Shown: piece by piece, positions 10,978-22,113 of the stretch
How the letters are laid out: each line of letters begins with the position of its first letter
Position numbering within the stretch: the first letter of the stretch is position 1
Assembly: GCA_022059125.1 (NCBI GenBank)
Contig: JAEUWY010000005.1
Location: 2,852,001 to 2,916,000 of the forward strand
Direction: 5' to 3'
Length of the DNA stretch: 64,000 bases
Source of the DNA: Corynespora cassiicola
Lineage: Eukaryota; Ascomycota; Dothideomycetes; Pleosporales; Corynesporascaceae
Notes under the pieces: generated by a model
Told to the model about the DNA's origin: nothing
Databases searched by the model: none
The model's input: only the letters and a program-made list of their open reading frames with translations
Made by a program: the position numbers and the translations under genes

Positions 10978-12319
10978 GGCACGTATCCTGAAAAAGCTAC
11001 AACCCCAGATAGATAAAATAGAAGCCAGTTTACTTTCATTCAGATTGAATTGGGGGGTCATGGGCCAACTGCACTGAATAGTTCAGCATTCCGATTGACC
11101 TCGAGAGCGCCACCGACGATCTAATGCCAAAAAAGCCTCTTCCCCTTTTCAACCCCAAAACATCAGCAATTAGAGAGTTGCATTTAAATTCAAACTATTT
11201 TAGGAGTATCTAAAGGAGTGCCACTGATTGAAAGGACCTGAATGTCTAAATTCCAAACGTTTATGAATATTGCTATAATAACGCTTTAGCTAAGAATTAT
11301 ATATACCACTTACAGTACCTTTCAGTCATTAAGCTTAATATCGTTATTCAGTTTATTTAGTATATAACCTTTTGTAGCTATAAGAGAGTCTTTTCTGTAT
11401 AACATGTAATCTTCCACTCAGAGATGCCAGTGTCCTTTTAAAACTGCACTAGTATATCGCCATAAGATGTCACAAGAGGCGACCATACGCTTAATGAGAT
11501 GGAACTAATTCTTTTCAAAGTAAAATCACTCTACACCAGTCATTTATCTATATTGATCAAAGAAGTTCAACAGAAAGGGACCTAGGAGTATGTAGAACGG
11601 TTCGAGGTTACTGTTATCCGGCGAAATTCAGAACTGAAAGACAAAGTCTCGACCAAAATACTATATCTGAGCTCGTTTAACAAGTTTAATTACCAGGCAA
11701 GCCAGCAGTTGACCCATTGTATCACGTGGGGGTTCATTCACAACGATCCGCGGGTAGCCCCATGTCTAGTCCAAGGGTCAGCAGGACAATTTTCAGGCTG
11801 TCTGGGCTTGATTTCATGAAGATAGAGGCGCTTTATTAATTTTAATCCACTAAAATTGCTAATCTATTACCTCATGGTACTCCGCTAGTTGTCGCACGAA
11901 GGCCTATGTGGTTGTGTGAAAGAGCAACACTATCAACGACGAAACTTGGCGCAAACGCAGAGATTCTACAATCTAGCATTAAAATCCTAAGACCTCTGCT
12001 CCACAAACACACACACACACACACACACAGATTCTTCCACAAAGTACCCCGCTCCAACCTTGTTCCTGCAACAGCTATCCAGCTTCCCGGAGAACGATTA
12101 TTGTGCAAGCAAAGGAAGAAGCATCATAAGCATGACCCTCCATCATATACGCGTTAGGTTTCTTTTGGCCCTTTCTAACGATTTCTATGCAGCATCAATA
12201 AAAGACACATCGAACCTGACAAGTTGTCGCGCTGGTTGGGCCAGCCAGTGCTTAAGTTGACATCCGCTTGTCTCCCACCCAAACTGCACAGGGTTCTCTC
12301 GAATCTCTAGCCCCCAATA
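10978..12319. other. AT-rich intergenic region with an AC microsatellite
   Basis: About 11150-11900 is TpA-rich, with strings such as ATATATACC and TTATTTAGTATATAACC, and holds no gene. A dinucleotide AC run of about 23 nt lies at 12007-12029. The TpA-rich texture could reflect repeat-induced point mutation of an old element, but no transposon protein or terminal repeat is visible. Confidence 0.5.
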
Positions 12320-14017
12320 ATGGCTAGTGAAGGAATTAGCGAACAGACGTTCGCGAGTGCCTTTGCGACTGTAGCTGACTGGTTCCGCCGCGCGCCATCA
12401 CTGAAATATGGCATCCCCCATGAGCATCTCGGTACAGTCTTTGAGGAGATCAAAGGTACCATAGGCGGCCAGCAGAGCAACTTCAACTGTGGCAATGGAT
12501 CGTATCTTTGCTACATCACCGCGTTCAACGACCTCGCTAGATGTACAGACCCAACCAAGTACGATATTTGGTGCCAGTTCCTGGACTTTTACGCACCCCA
12601 ATGGGTTGCGCAACATATTGAGGACTCGCTGCCAAATTGTTATATGGCGAATTATGGAGGCGATTGCCCTCGAACGGCTATTTTTGGTTCAGGCTTTGAA
12701 AGAAGTGGTTCCTCTAATGGCTCAACAGCATATAGCGCCGACATGGAGGTCGATGCTTCATCCCCTTCCGCCCAGGCAGAAACGTACGATGACTGTATGG
12801 AAGAGCTCATGGAAATTAAAAAGAAAATGGAGTCATTGGCATCTTGGATCAAGACGATCAATGACAATGAAGCGCAGGGTATCGCGTGGAATACCTTTGG
12901 ATCCCTTGGTGCCAGCGTGGATGAAATGCACGCGAGAATTGCTGCAGTTAAAAACGAAGAGCTCGGCAATTCATTTGGCCAGCTCCCAGCTAACGGCTCT
13001 GGGATTTCGTCTGTCCCAGTCCAGATGGATGAGACACCCAACGCTCCCACCAACCCTTTTGCTATTGGGGTCCTCCTTGGCTTTCAAGGTTCTGCTTCTT
13101 TTTCGCAGCCACAACAACCAGATGTTTCGCCTCCGCAGGAAGTTACGCTCATGTGCGATGACTCTGGAGCTTGCCAGACTACTTCGGCTCCAATGCAGAC
13201 ACCCATCACCGCCATCGTTCCCCGGTTCTCCTTCATGCGCCTCGACGCTGAAGCCCCCCAAGTTGCCTCGGCCCCAGCGCAGATTACCACTACTGCCACC
13301 GTTCCCCAGTCCTCCTTGGGAAATGAATCTGCAACTGTTCCTATTCAAGTAGACTGCACAGACGGCCATCTCACTCTCCAGAATGCTGCTGCATGCGTCA
13401 CCGATGACAACATCAGGGAGATCAACATGCGAATTGGCACCATACTACGACGTACAAACCGGTTCGCCCACCGTGATTTGATCCAAAGCCATTCCAGGAT
13501 GCTCCGAAAGCTGCTCGTCTTCAAGTACACCACCGCTGACAACGTTCTGTCGGCAAACAACATCCCGGACCACGTGCGCGCCGCCATCACCTTCTTCGTG
13601 GAAAAGGGTATCGACGTTCTGATGTCCAACGACGGCTGGCAGAACTACGACTCTGTTATGGGATATGAGGCTACTCTTAATTCCCTAGAGACGGTAATTG
13701 CCTGCACCGAATCCATGAACAAGGCCTTTGTACAGCTGCAGGAGTTGCAACAGTCAGCTCTCCAACTGCCCCGCGATGAGTGCAATGCCATCATCATGGT
13801 CGCTCGCACGGAGATCGATAACTACGGCAAGGCCCAGAAGGCCTTCGCTTCGATGTTCCCCGCGGAATGTCATGAGCGGCGCCTGTTAGAGGCCGGAGTG
13901 GCCCAGGAGTTTCCAGGTCTGGTACAGAACGTCAACGACTTCATCTCCAACCTGACACTCCCCGCCTTCCCCGCCTTTCCAGAGGATGACGACGACGACG
14001 ACATGGAGTTGTTGTAG
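12320..14017 (+). CDS. Unrecognised 565-aa protein with acidic C-terminus
   Basis: A single long ATG frame of 565 codons; I do not recognise the family. Residues 1-120 are rich in aromatic residues and Cys (YGIPHEHLGTVFEEIKG, NCGNGSYLCYITAFND) and look folded. A helical Glu/Lys stretch follows at ~155-210. The middle (~225-360) is Pro/Gln/Thr-rich and includes two imperfect copies of a SAP-Q-T-T-x-VP-type segment (near QTTSAPMQTPI and QVASAPAQITT). Residues ~380-540 are predicted by eye to be mostly helical, and the chain ends in a run of six Asp before MELL. No signal peptide or transmembrane segment is apparent. Codon choice in the second half is markedly C-ending, as in neighbouring real genes, which supports it being coding. 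Confidence 0.7.
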   Translation: MASEGISEQTFASAFATVADWFRRAPSLKYGIPHEHLGTVFEEIKGTIGGQQSNFNCGNGSYLCYITAFNDLARCTDPTKYDIWCQFLDFYAPQWVAQHIEDSLPNCYMANYGGDCPRTAIFGSGFERSGSSNGSTAYSADMEVDASSPSAQAETYDDCMEELMEIKKKMESLASWIKTINDNEAQGIAWNTFGSLGASVDEMHARIAAVKNEELGNSFGQLPANGSGISSVPVQMDETPNAPTNPFAIGVLLGFQGSASFSQPQQPDVSPPQEVTLMCDDSGACQTTSAPMQTPITAIVPRFSFMRLDAEAPQVASAPAQITTTATVPQSSLGNESATVPIQVDCTDGHLTLQNAAACVTDDNIREINMRIGTILRRTNRFAHRDLIQSHSRMLRKLLVFKYTTADNVLSANNIPDHVRAAITFFVEKGIDVLMSNDGWQNYDSVMGYEATLNSLETVIACTESMNKAFVQLQELQQSALQLPRDECNAIIMVARTEIDNYGKAQKAFASMFPAECHERRLLEAGVAQEFPGLVQNVNDFISNLTLPAFPAFPEDDDDDDMELL

Positions 14018-15018
14018 GCGCTTCGGTGCACTACCCGCCATCACATCTACCTCGGACATGGGTTCTGAATCACGCTTTGGACACTGACTACTGGATAATG
14101 GCAACGTCAACTGGGTACCTACATCACGATTGGCCTTGCCCCCCCCCCTCATCTCCTCTCTTCTTCTCTTTATATGCTTCTTTCTTGATCTGATCTGATT
14201 GATCTCATTTCCACTCATCGGCGGCTGAGGGCACGTTTCCTTGCACTTTGTACTACAATTTCGGCATGATTGGGCGTTTCTTAGGAGGGACCATGACAGT
14301 GAACAAGTCAAAGGTGAACAGGTACAACAAGATGGATAACGGTAAACTGGTATAACAACACAATGGCATGGAAAAATTGGGTGGACTGGCGGGTGCCGGC
14401 TACGGGGTTTCCTCTAAGTGATTTGGAAAACTCAGAATCTAGAACAAAAAAAAATGTCAAAGATTTATGATTGATGTGTGTGTATGAAGATGAATGATGT
14501 CGTGAGGTGTGCTATGTGACGAGGCTATGCCGACGACCAGGAAGCTCCAGCGACGTCCAGCTGCCCCCTTTCCCAAAAAGAAAGTCTCGCTATCCCACAT
14601 CATTAAACTCAGTGTACGTACGCATCATGCCCCGGGAAACTCGTAGCCTCACACAGTCAAGCTACCCAGAGCCAAAGCACGCCAATTCATCAAAAGAAGA
14701 ATCGTACATTGGATATCTATACCCATCTCCCAAACTCCTTCATGCATCCTCAAACCCCTATCTAATCCCAGCTAGCTCAAAGCCAGCCCAAACGCCCTCA
14801 ATGACCCATAAACCCCGATAAAAAGAGCTGCGACTTTTGCTCTAAACGTCCGCTGAACCGCCCTTGTCCAAAAAAAAAAACGCCGGTGAAGAATGCAATC
14901 CAAAGAAAGATGTGTATACATGGAAGCGCTCAAACCGTAACATCTCGCACCATTCCGGCACCGAGAGGGGGAGGAAAAAAAAAGAGGAAAAAAAGGCTGG
15001 TTCTTCCACCCCCAGCCT
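14018..15018. other. Intergenic region between two convergent genes
   Basis: It contains the 3' ends of the 565-aa gene and the PLOD-like gene, which converge here. A polyA tract lies at about 14871-14880 and A-rich strings near 14975-14993. No gene or structured RNA is seen. Confidence 0.5.
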
Positions 15019-17348
15019 CTAACCCCACCACCTCCTCCCAACCCTACTTTCTTGCTCGCCCTGCCCCTGCTCTTGCTGCTGCTGTTGTTTCTTCCTCTCG
15101 TCCTCAATCTTCTTCCTCTCCTCCTCCTTCTTCCTCCTCGCATCCTCCTCCTCCTTCTTCGCCCGTTCCATATCCTCCTTCTGCTTCCTTTCCTCCTCCT
15201 TCTTCCTCTCCTCCTCGATCTTCTCCCTCAACTCCTCCTCACTCTTCCTCCTCTCCCCCTCGGCATCCTCATCCCCCTCATGAAGCCAAACCCCCCTCCC
15301 ATCCCCAAACACCTCGGTGACCTGCTGCAGGCTCCCGCACACGCCATCCACCTCGCCCCACGGCATCCACATTTCTTCCTTTGCGGTCCACACCCCGCCG
15401 CGCCCCCCACGCTGGTCCCACAGCCGGTCGCCGCCCGTGGCCGCGGCGTGGAAGCCCAGGGCCGACTGCGGGGTGCGGAAGTAGGAGCGCAGGAGGGCGC
15501 GCTCGTGCGTGCTGTACCAGAGGGAGGACCAGGTGATGGAGGCGGAGGGGGCGGAGTGGGCTTGGGCAGAGGGGATGCGGCGGGGTGGGTGAGAATCCGC
15601 TCGTCGTCGCCGCGAAGCCACCCTGACCGGCTGATTCAAATGCAAAACCGCCGGCGTAGACCCCGTATACGTGTTCTGCACCAGCGGCACCTCGGCCCAC
15701 TGCGTATCGCGGGCACGCATCCTATCCAGCTTCTCATTCGGGGCCAGCTTGTCAATGTACGCGGGCCGACTATTGGGCGAAGGGTTGTTCTTGGAGAGAT
15801 CGGGGGTCCAGAAGGGGGGTTTGGCGGAGAGGAGGGCGTTCGGGAGGGAGAGAGGGGGCGTGGGCGTGTCTGGGTGGTGGAAGAGGGCGAGGTCTGTCGA
15901 GTTGTCGTGGACGAGGGCGGCGAGCTCGTCGGGGGCGCAGTAGAGGAAGGGTTGGAAGAGTTGGTGGTGGTAGTCTAGGCCGATTGCGAAGTCGTAGTCG
16001 CGGTGCGGGTCGAGGGCAGTGGGGTTGGGGGTATCGTTTTCTTCGACGTTGTCGTTCAGCGGGGTGGTGGTGCGGCGCGTGGAAGAAGGAAGGGGTTCAG
16101 CGGCTTGCCCGCCGAACCAGTCCAGCCATCTGGAAGAGTCGGATTTTGGCGTCGTCTCAGCGTCCTTGTTCGTCTTTGCGTCGGCCGTTGTGGCGTCTGG
16201 TTTTTTGCCGGGCCCGGCGGCTTTGCGCGAGAGCTGTTGCTCTCCGAACATGGTCGCGAAGACGGACTGCACCGTCGCAGACTGCGCATGCTCATCCTCG
16301 AACTTCTTTACCGCAGCCTCGTACAGGACCTTCAAGTCCTTGGCCGGGCCCATGAGCATGCCCGCGTCCAGGTATTTCGCCGGCGCCAGCTCCGTCTTCT
16401 CTCCCGTCTCCTTTCCATAAATGTTGCTCGGCAGCGGCGACTCGGGCACATACTTGCATCCCATATCCTCGCCCTCGCAGCTCTTTTCCGCGCCAAACAC
16501 AATGGTCTGGTTGAACCTCTGCTCGCCGCGACCGTCCAGGCCGAACTCGTCCCTCAACCTCTTGTTCGCCGCATTGAGCACGTTCTGGTACTGCTTGATG
16601 ATGACCTCGGGCGGCAGCTGAAACCACGTGTCATGGCCGTCCACCACGAGCACGAGGTCCTGGTCCTTGACGAGGCGCGTGTTGTTCAAATACGAAAGCG
16701 TACTCTTCAACCGCTCCTTCTCGCGCTCCATCTGCGAATTGAAGCTCTGAAACAAATTTATGACCGTGGGCGGCGGATACCCAAGCAGCATGGCCGACAG
16801 CGTCGTCTTGCAAAACTCGGGACTATCGTCGAGGGACGGCATGAGGAGGTGGAAGCTGGGCGTCTGCTTGGTGAGCTGCGCGGGGACATGTTCAATCTCT
16901 CCATTTTCAATCTCGAGCGTCGTATTCGAAGGCTTGAGGGGGGACTCGAAGATCTGCGGGAGGTGCGGGAGATGCGGGCGCCAGGACGGGAGGTGGTAGC
17001 TCTGCGAGATGGACTGATAGCTCGCGGAAAGGGTCTAATGCGCGCTTCCCGTTAGCCTTTTTGGAGGGGAAAAAACGTGGAACTGCTGCCAGCCGGTGAC
17101 GAGGTCCGGTACGATCCCCGTGGGGCCCTGGCGATGCCAATGGTTCCGGATATAAGAGAGAACGAGGGATGTAGACGTACCTCACCTCCCTTTCCCCCAG
17201 CTAGACCCATCATCACTACGACGAAGAATGCAATGCCTAGCACTACCCTCCCCCGCGGACTCATGGCCCACAGCATCACGGCGTTTCCCAGCTGCGCCGG
17301 AGTCCGCCGCGGCGACATGGACATTGGTTCCAGCGACTCGCCTGCCAT
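15019..17348 (-). CDS. PLOD-like type II membrane glycosyltransferase candidate with charged C-terminal helix
   Basis: Exons 17348-17181 and 17034-15019 give 727 aa. The 146-nt intron has a GTACGT donor, a CTAAC branch and a TTAG acceptor, and joins in phase 0. A single signal-anchor helix lies at residues ~34-50 after a short basic cytosolic tail. The lumenal part has VLVVDGHD (D188-G-H-D191), like the DxD region of GT-A glycosyltransferases related to procollagen galactosyl/glucosyltransferases (PLOD type). DAGMLMGPA downstream resembles their NSG-type acceptor loop. Pro/Ser-rich insertions follow. The last ~75 residues are an unbroken E/R/K-rich helix of repeated EERKK-type segments, then a Q-run and WWG. 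The donor and acceptor sugars are unknown. The GT assignment rests on motif shape. Confidence 0.7.
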
Positions 17349-19614
17349 GGTGAGGCTGCGGCTCGAAGCTTATACCGAAAAGCGCGTGGTCGGGGCAAAC
17401 AAAGTGAACTATGGCAAGTGCAGGCAGGCAGGCAGGCAAAGGCACTCGCGTGATCGCAGGCCGCTCAACTTCTCATGAGGAACTTGGGACTTTGTCGAGC
17501 CAGGGAGGGAGAGATGAGAGGAGGATTCGTGATGGCGGCGCAAAGGAGGCCAGGAGAGGGCTGAAGGTGTTCCAGACTCCTAGGCTGCTGCGCGAACAGA
17601 AATAGGGAAGGCCCTGGGGCTTGCTATACGATGCTGGATCCGCAAGCGACGCGACGCAATGTAGGACGGCGATCCTTCGAGGGTACTGCAACGGGTGCGG
17701 GCGGGCGCGAACGTCGCGACACAGCGTCCAGAACAAAGGGCAGCTAACCAGTCCTTTAGAGAAAGCCGGCGTGAGGACAGTATGCGCAAACACACACCAC
17801 CAAAAAAAAGAAGGTTAAAGGATCAAATTCGGGGGAGGCGAAGGGGGAGAAAATGTCGAAGCTGACCGAGTGAAGTGCATACGTATGCGTAAGCTCCCCC
17901 ATCCGAACAAGCCATGCTCAGGTCCCCGATCTCCATTCTTTTCTGGCCCTGTCCTCTGCTCGCTCCCTCACTCCGTCGCAGGACCACCCCTTCCGTCCCA
18001 CCGCGCCCGGCGTACGTGCGCGACCTCTGCCTCTGCCTCTGCCCTCTACCCCTGGCCTCGCCCGTCCGACTGCCTGACTGGCCCGGCGCAACCCTCCCGC
18101 CCGCCCTACTAATAAACTCTCCGCGCGTCCATCCGTCCCTGCGCCGGGCTACGGAAAAGATGTGCGCTTCCTGCTGGGACGCAGACGCGTCGAGTCTGTT
18201 CTCGCGCTGCGCACATACACACACACACACTATGCATCTTTCACCCCCTCGCCCACACTTACCTAGGTACATGGCAGCCCCATCCCCTTTTCTTGCGCGC
18301 GCAACGCGTCCCCGCCCTCAGAGCTGCCATCCCACCCCCGTCCCTGCTGGGCCGAGCACCTTCCACCCCCCTCCCCCTTTCTCCGCCGCTCCCGACTGGA
18401 CCCGACTGGACTCGACTGTCTCATCACGGAAGGTTTGCAGAGCGAAGCTTCGCCTCTTCTCTCGGAGATTTTCAGGCGGGAGGTGTGGGTAGGGCTGCGG
18501 GGGTTGAGATGGGGCTTGGCGGGCTGGCTGCTGCGTGTGTGGTGACGTCTAGCTGGGTGGGTAGATCTCGGCTATCTTCATGTGGTGGTGGAGGTCAGGA
18601 GTAGCTGTTTTGAGATGGAGGGGTCGTGTGTGTGTGTGTTGGTGTAGGGAGGGAGCTGGTTTGCATGGGGCCTTGTCCAGAGGGGTATGTCGTTGGGGGG
18701 TAGACTTTTTGGTCCATGGGGAGGGGATGGTGCGGCTAATCGCTGTCTTGGAGGTATCCGGGACTAATGCGACATGCCGGGCTACTGGCTTTCGATGGGA
18801 ATATGTCGTTCGGGCGTGTGTTGTTGAATGCAGTCTTGCTCGTGTTGTGATGTGGGGGGTGACAGGTGTAGCGTCTCCATTCGAGCCAGACTATCCCATG
18901 CTAGATGGGATTCGAATAGTGCCGGTTGATGGAGACATGGCAACCTTGGCTGAAATCGTAGTGAGTTTGGACGGAGACATGGCGCGGGCATGAGTATTGT
19001 TGAGATTCTATCCTGCCGATCCTATCATGTACGACAGCTGTGCCTGGACTTTACGGACAACGCTCTACAATGCCACCATTGCATTTCCAACCAAACTTGC
19101 GACTCACAAAAAAGAACATATCCCCACCACATTCCATTAAGTAAACAACACATTTGTACATCTCGATTGAGCACCCACATAAGCTGCGAACTACTCCTCG
19201 TCCTCGCGATAGCTAGCTATTACCCTATGCCCCCATCCATGATATCACAATCCAATTACCTAAACCCCTATCCCCCCCCTCCATCCCGCCCACCCACACA
19301 ACCCCCAAATCCAAAAGACGTCCAAGGAGAAGCTTCTAGGGTGGGTATCTCACGCCAAAACGCCCTCCACCCATCTCTTTTTCTTTTTTCCAATACTCTT
19401 ATATCCAAACCCCTATTTTCGACTTGAGACACGTGAGGTCCCGTTCATTCCATTCGCCAAAATGAAGAAGAGAAGAAGAGAGAAAGAGAAAAAAAAAAGG
19501 CTATTGAGATAACCCCATTTCCACAAAATGAACCGGACAAACCACCCCATCCCACATTCCAGAACCCTACATTCCCCCAAGTTCCCATGCCCCAAATGAC
19601 AAAGCGTCATACAT
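17349..19614. other. Intergenic region upstream of the PLOD-like gene
   Basis: This 2.3-kb stretch has the promoter of the PLOD-like gene at its left end and the 3' side of the DnaJ gene at its right end. It is C/T-rich around 17900-18400, with a short AC run at 18217-18230. No convincing coding region is seen; open frames on both strands overlap each other and have no protein features. Confidence 0.45.
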
Positions 19615-22113
19615 TCACACCACACTAACCCCACCACTCAAAAAGTCTACAGAGCTGTCAACAAAAAACCCCGAAGACCGCTGGGTCTGCGTCGGGCCCT
19701 GGGACTGAGCCCTCACATTATTACTAACCGGCTGCTGCGTCGGCATGGCCGGCGCAGGGAAAAACTTCGCTGCCAGGGCCCTCACATCCTGGCACTTGCG
19801 CAGCGCCTGCATGTGCATGTCCTGCGCCGTCTTCCACGTCTCGAGCACCTCCTCATCCTCCTGCACCCGGTGCACGTAGCTGCTGAACCCGAGCTTCTTG
19901 CTCGTCTCGCCGTAGTTGTGGATGAAGTGGTCGTCAAGGTCGTCGAGCTCGGCGTCGCGCGAAGCAAAGTGCGCAGTCATGATGCGGTTGTAGTCGCGGA
20001 ACGAGCGCACGTACTGCTGCATGCGCGTAAAGTATTGCTTTACGTTTTCGCGGTCCGGTCTGTCGGGCGCTGCGGGCGCCTTGGGAACGTGGGGAAACTT
20101 GAGTTTTTGGGCCGTGTTTGCCTTCTTGGGGTGTTGGTTGGACGGTTGTGACTGGAATGGCAGGTGTTGTTTGAAGTCGTTGAAATCTGTGAGTCCGGCT
20201 TTAGAGGCGAATGGCTCAACATTTTGTAAGTTTTGCAAACCAGCTAGGGCATCGATGCCTGAGCCCAAGGGCCTCGAGGTTCCGTTCGTTGCTGTCGCAG
20301 AACGAGGCCTTTGGGTGCGACTTGACCGAGTTCCATTCTTGGTAGTCTTACTCTTGCTAGCCGGTGACGTGTCGGGATCAATATCCATTGCATCGCCATC
20401 TGTCGTGTCCGTCTCTTCGGCAAATGCTTGGTATTTGGGTCTCGCCTGTTCACCTCCCGTCTCTGTGATGTTGACACCATTTGTAGTTGCCGACTGTTTG
20501 CGGGGAGCTTTCGGCCTCTTTGTATTTGTGGATCCGCGGCGTGGGGATGTCTCAGTCTCCTTGACGGGATATGCAAAACTCGGGTCTTTGAATGTTTGAT
20601 GCCATGCCTCTGGCGTAAACTTGGAAGCATTTGGAGGCGGCCCGCTTGGCGGTGGAGGGAAGTGCGTGTTCAATGGCGGCGGAGGTGGCGGTGGCGGCAT
20701 TGGAGCAGTCTGTGACTGCATGAACGGAGGTACTTGTGGGGGCGGCTGAGATTGGCCGCCTCGGTCTGTAGTCGTTCGCTGGCTTTGTCTTCCCCGTGTT
20801 GGAGATGCCCTTCCCTTGGACGGTTTATTTGCCATGTTGGGCGCGAAATAGTCGGGCTGACCCTGGAACGTCCCATTCCAGTCGGAGGGAGAAAACTTCA
20901 TATTGATGCTCTCCTCACTCTTGCTCTTGAACGGGTTAGGAGGATCAGGCGAAAGCTTGGTGTTGGCAGCAGGCGTGCTGAAAGTGCTTGGACCCCATTC
21001 AGTCTGCTGTTTGGGGGCTGGCTTGCGTGGCCTGGGTTCCTTCTTGGGCCTTCCCCTAAAGACTTCTGCTTCAGATTCCGAGCTTGAATCTGAATCAGGA
21101 TACACGCCTGGGAAAGGGTTCTTAGAGCCACCATACGAATTTCGCTGGGCCCTCCGTCCCGAGTCGGAAAACGACCCACCCTCTGTAGATCCGCGGTTGG
21201 AGTGTGTGGGGGAGTTGCGAACGCTAGCAGATCGCCCCAGACCCTCTCCAAACATGTTGGTCCGCTCTCCCGAGGCGGTAGAATAGTATGGTGTCCGTAC
21301 TCTATTGCCCTCGGCATATGGTATGTCTTCTGCCGCCTGTGACTTGAAATGTTTCGGCGGGTCCGCGGTCTGCGGTGGAGTCTGCATGGGACGGTCGTAA
21401 TTCGAGCGGTATGACGAACGCGCCTGTCCCTCGTCTCCAGTGCCTGACGCGGGATCAAAGCCTTTCTTGCTTGAAGGCGTCCTAGTACTCTGGCTACGAC
21501 CGAATGGCGCACCGTTGGGATTGTTAGGATTGCTTGGCTTTGGCTGAGCCTGAGGCTCCGCCCGAGAGGGCTTCATCTTCTGCCATGCCGTGAAGGTGTC
21601 AGCCTTGCTCTCAGCACTTGGCCTGGCATCAGCGCGTTTCGCCGTCGGCGGGGCTCTGAAGTTCCTGCTCGTGAATCGATCTGCACCCGTAGCGTATGAC
21701 GTTCCATATTGCGGCGGGGGCGGCGGGCGCGGGGGAGGCGGCTGGTAGTTTTGCGGTGGAGGCTTCGGCGGGGGTGGACGATAGTAGGCACCGCTTGGGG
21801 TGGAATATGTGTTTCGCGTGGAGGGCTGCGGGCGAGTGCGTGGGGCGTTTGGATTGTACGGCGGTATGCCCGAGTTTCGGTACTTCCTTCGCTCATTGTC
21901 GTATTTGATTCGCTGTGCGCGGTCGCTGAGGATCTCGTGGGCGGCCTGGATCTGCTGGAACTTGGCCGTGACTTCGGTCTCGCGGCCTGGGTTGCGGTCC
22001 GGGTGATACTTGAGCGCAAGCTGGCGAAAGGCCCGGCGGATGTCGTTGTCGTCGGCATCGGCCTGCACGCCCAGGTCGGCATACAGGTTTCGACTGTAGT
22101 CTGCTTTGGCCAT
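19615..22113 (-). CDS. DnaJ (Hsp40) domain protein, 832 aa
   Basis: Single exon. The N-terminal J domain (residues ~8-72) has the HPD signature at 37-39, which stimulates Hsp70 ATPase. No G/F zinc-finger architecture follows, so it is a type III (class C) J protein. Residues ~85-600 are disordered, Pro/Ser/Gln-rich, with several polyproline runs (PPPPKPPPQ, MPPPPPPPPP). A conserved-looking helical C-terminal domain spans ~650-790 (FPHVPKAPAAPDRPDRENVKQYF and on through ETWKTAQDMHMQALR). This layout is typical of a Pezizomycotina-specific J protein of unknown client. No signal peptide or transmembrane segment; probably cytosolic or nuclear. Confidence 0.88.
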   Translation of the reverse strand: MAKADYSRNLYADLGVQADADDNDIRRAFRQLALKYHPDRNPGRETEVTAKFQQIQAAHEILSDRAQRIKYDNERRKYRNSGIPPYNPNAPRTRPQPSTRNTYSTPSGAYYRPPPPKPPPQNYQPPPPRPPPPPQYGTSYATGADRFTSRNFRAPPTAKRADARPSAESKADTFTAWQKMKPSRAEPQAQPKPSNPNNPNGAPFGRSQSTRTPSSKKGFDPASGTGDEGQARSSYRSNYDRPMQTPPQTADPPKHFKSQAAEDIPYAEGNRVRTPYYSTASGERTNMFGEGLGRSASVRNSPTHSNRGSTEGGSFSDSGRRAQRNSYGGSKNPFPGVYPDSDSSSESEAEVFRGRPKKEPRPRKPAPKQQTEWGPSTFSTPAANTKLSPDPPNPFKSKSEESINMKFSPSDWNGTFQGQPDYFAPNMANKPSKGRASPTRGRQSQRTTTDRGGQSQPPPQVPPFMQSQTAPMPPPPPPPPLNTHFPPPPSGPPPNASKFTPEAWHQTFKDPSFAYPVKETETSPRRGSTNTKRPKAPRKQSATTNGVNITETGGEQARPKYQAFAEETDTTDGDAMDIDPDTSPASKSKTTKNGTRSSRTQRPRSATATNGTSRPLGSGIDALAGLQNLQNVEPFASKAGLTDFNDFKQHLPFQSQPSNQHPKKANTAQKLKFPHVPKAPAAPDRPDRENVKQYFTRMQQYVRSFRDYNRIMTAHFASRDAELDDLDDHFIHNYGETSKKLGFSSYVHRVQEDEEVLETWKTAQDMHMQALRKCQDVRALAAKFFPAPAMPTQQPVSNNVRAQSQGPTQTQRSSGFFVDSSVDFLSGGVSVV

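Noticed and set aside
11150..11900. Possible RIP-degraded transposon
   Set aside because: The stretch is TpA-rich, but no terminal repeats, no relic of transposase or reverse transcriptase and no second copy could be seen, so only the composition is reported.
16003..17055. 350-codon plus-strand frame
   Set aside because: It is antisense to the PLOD-like gene, which has a clean intron, signal anchor and DxD-type motif; the plus frame has only Leu/Arg-rich shadow sequence.
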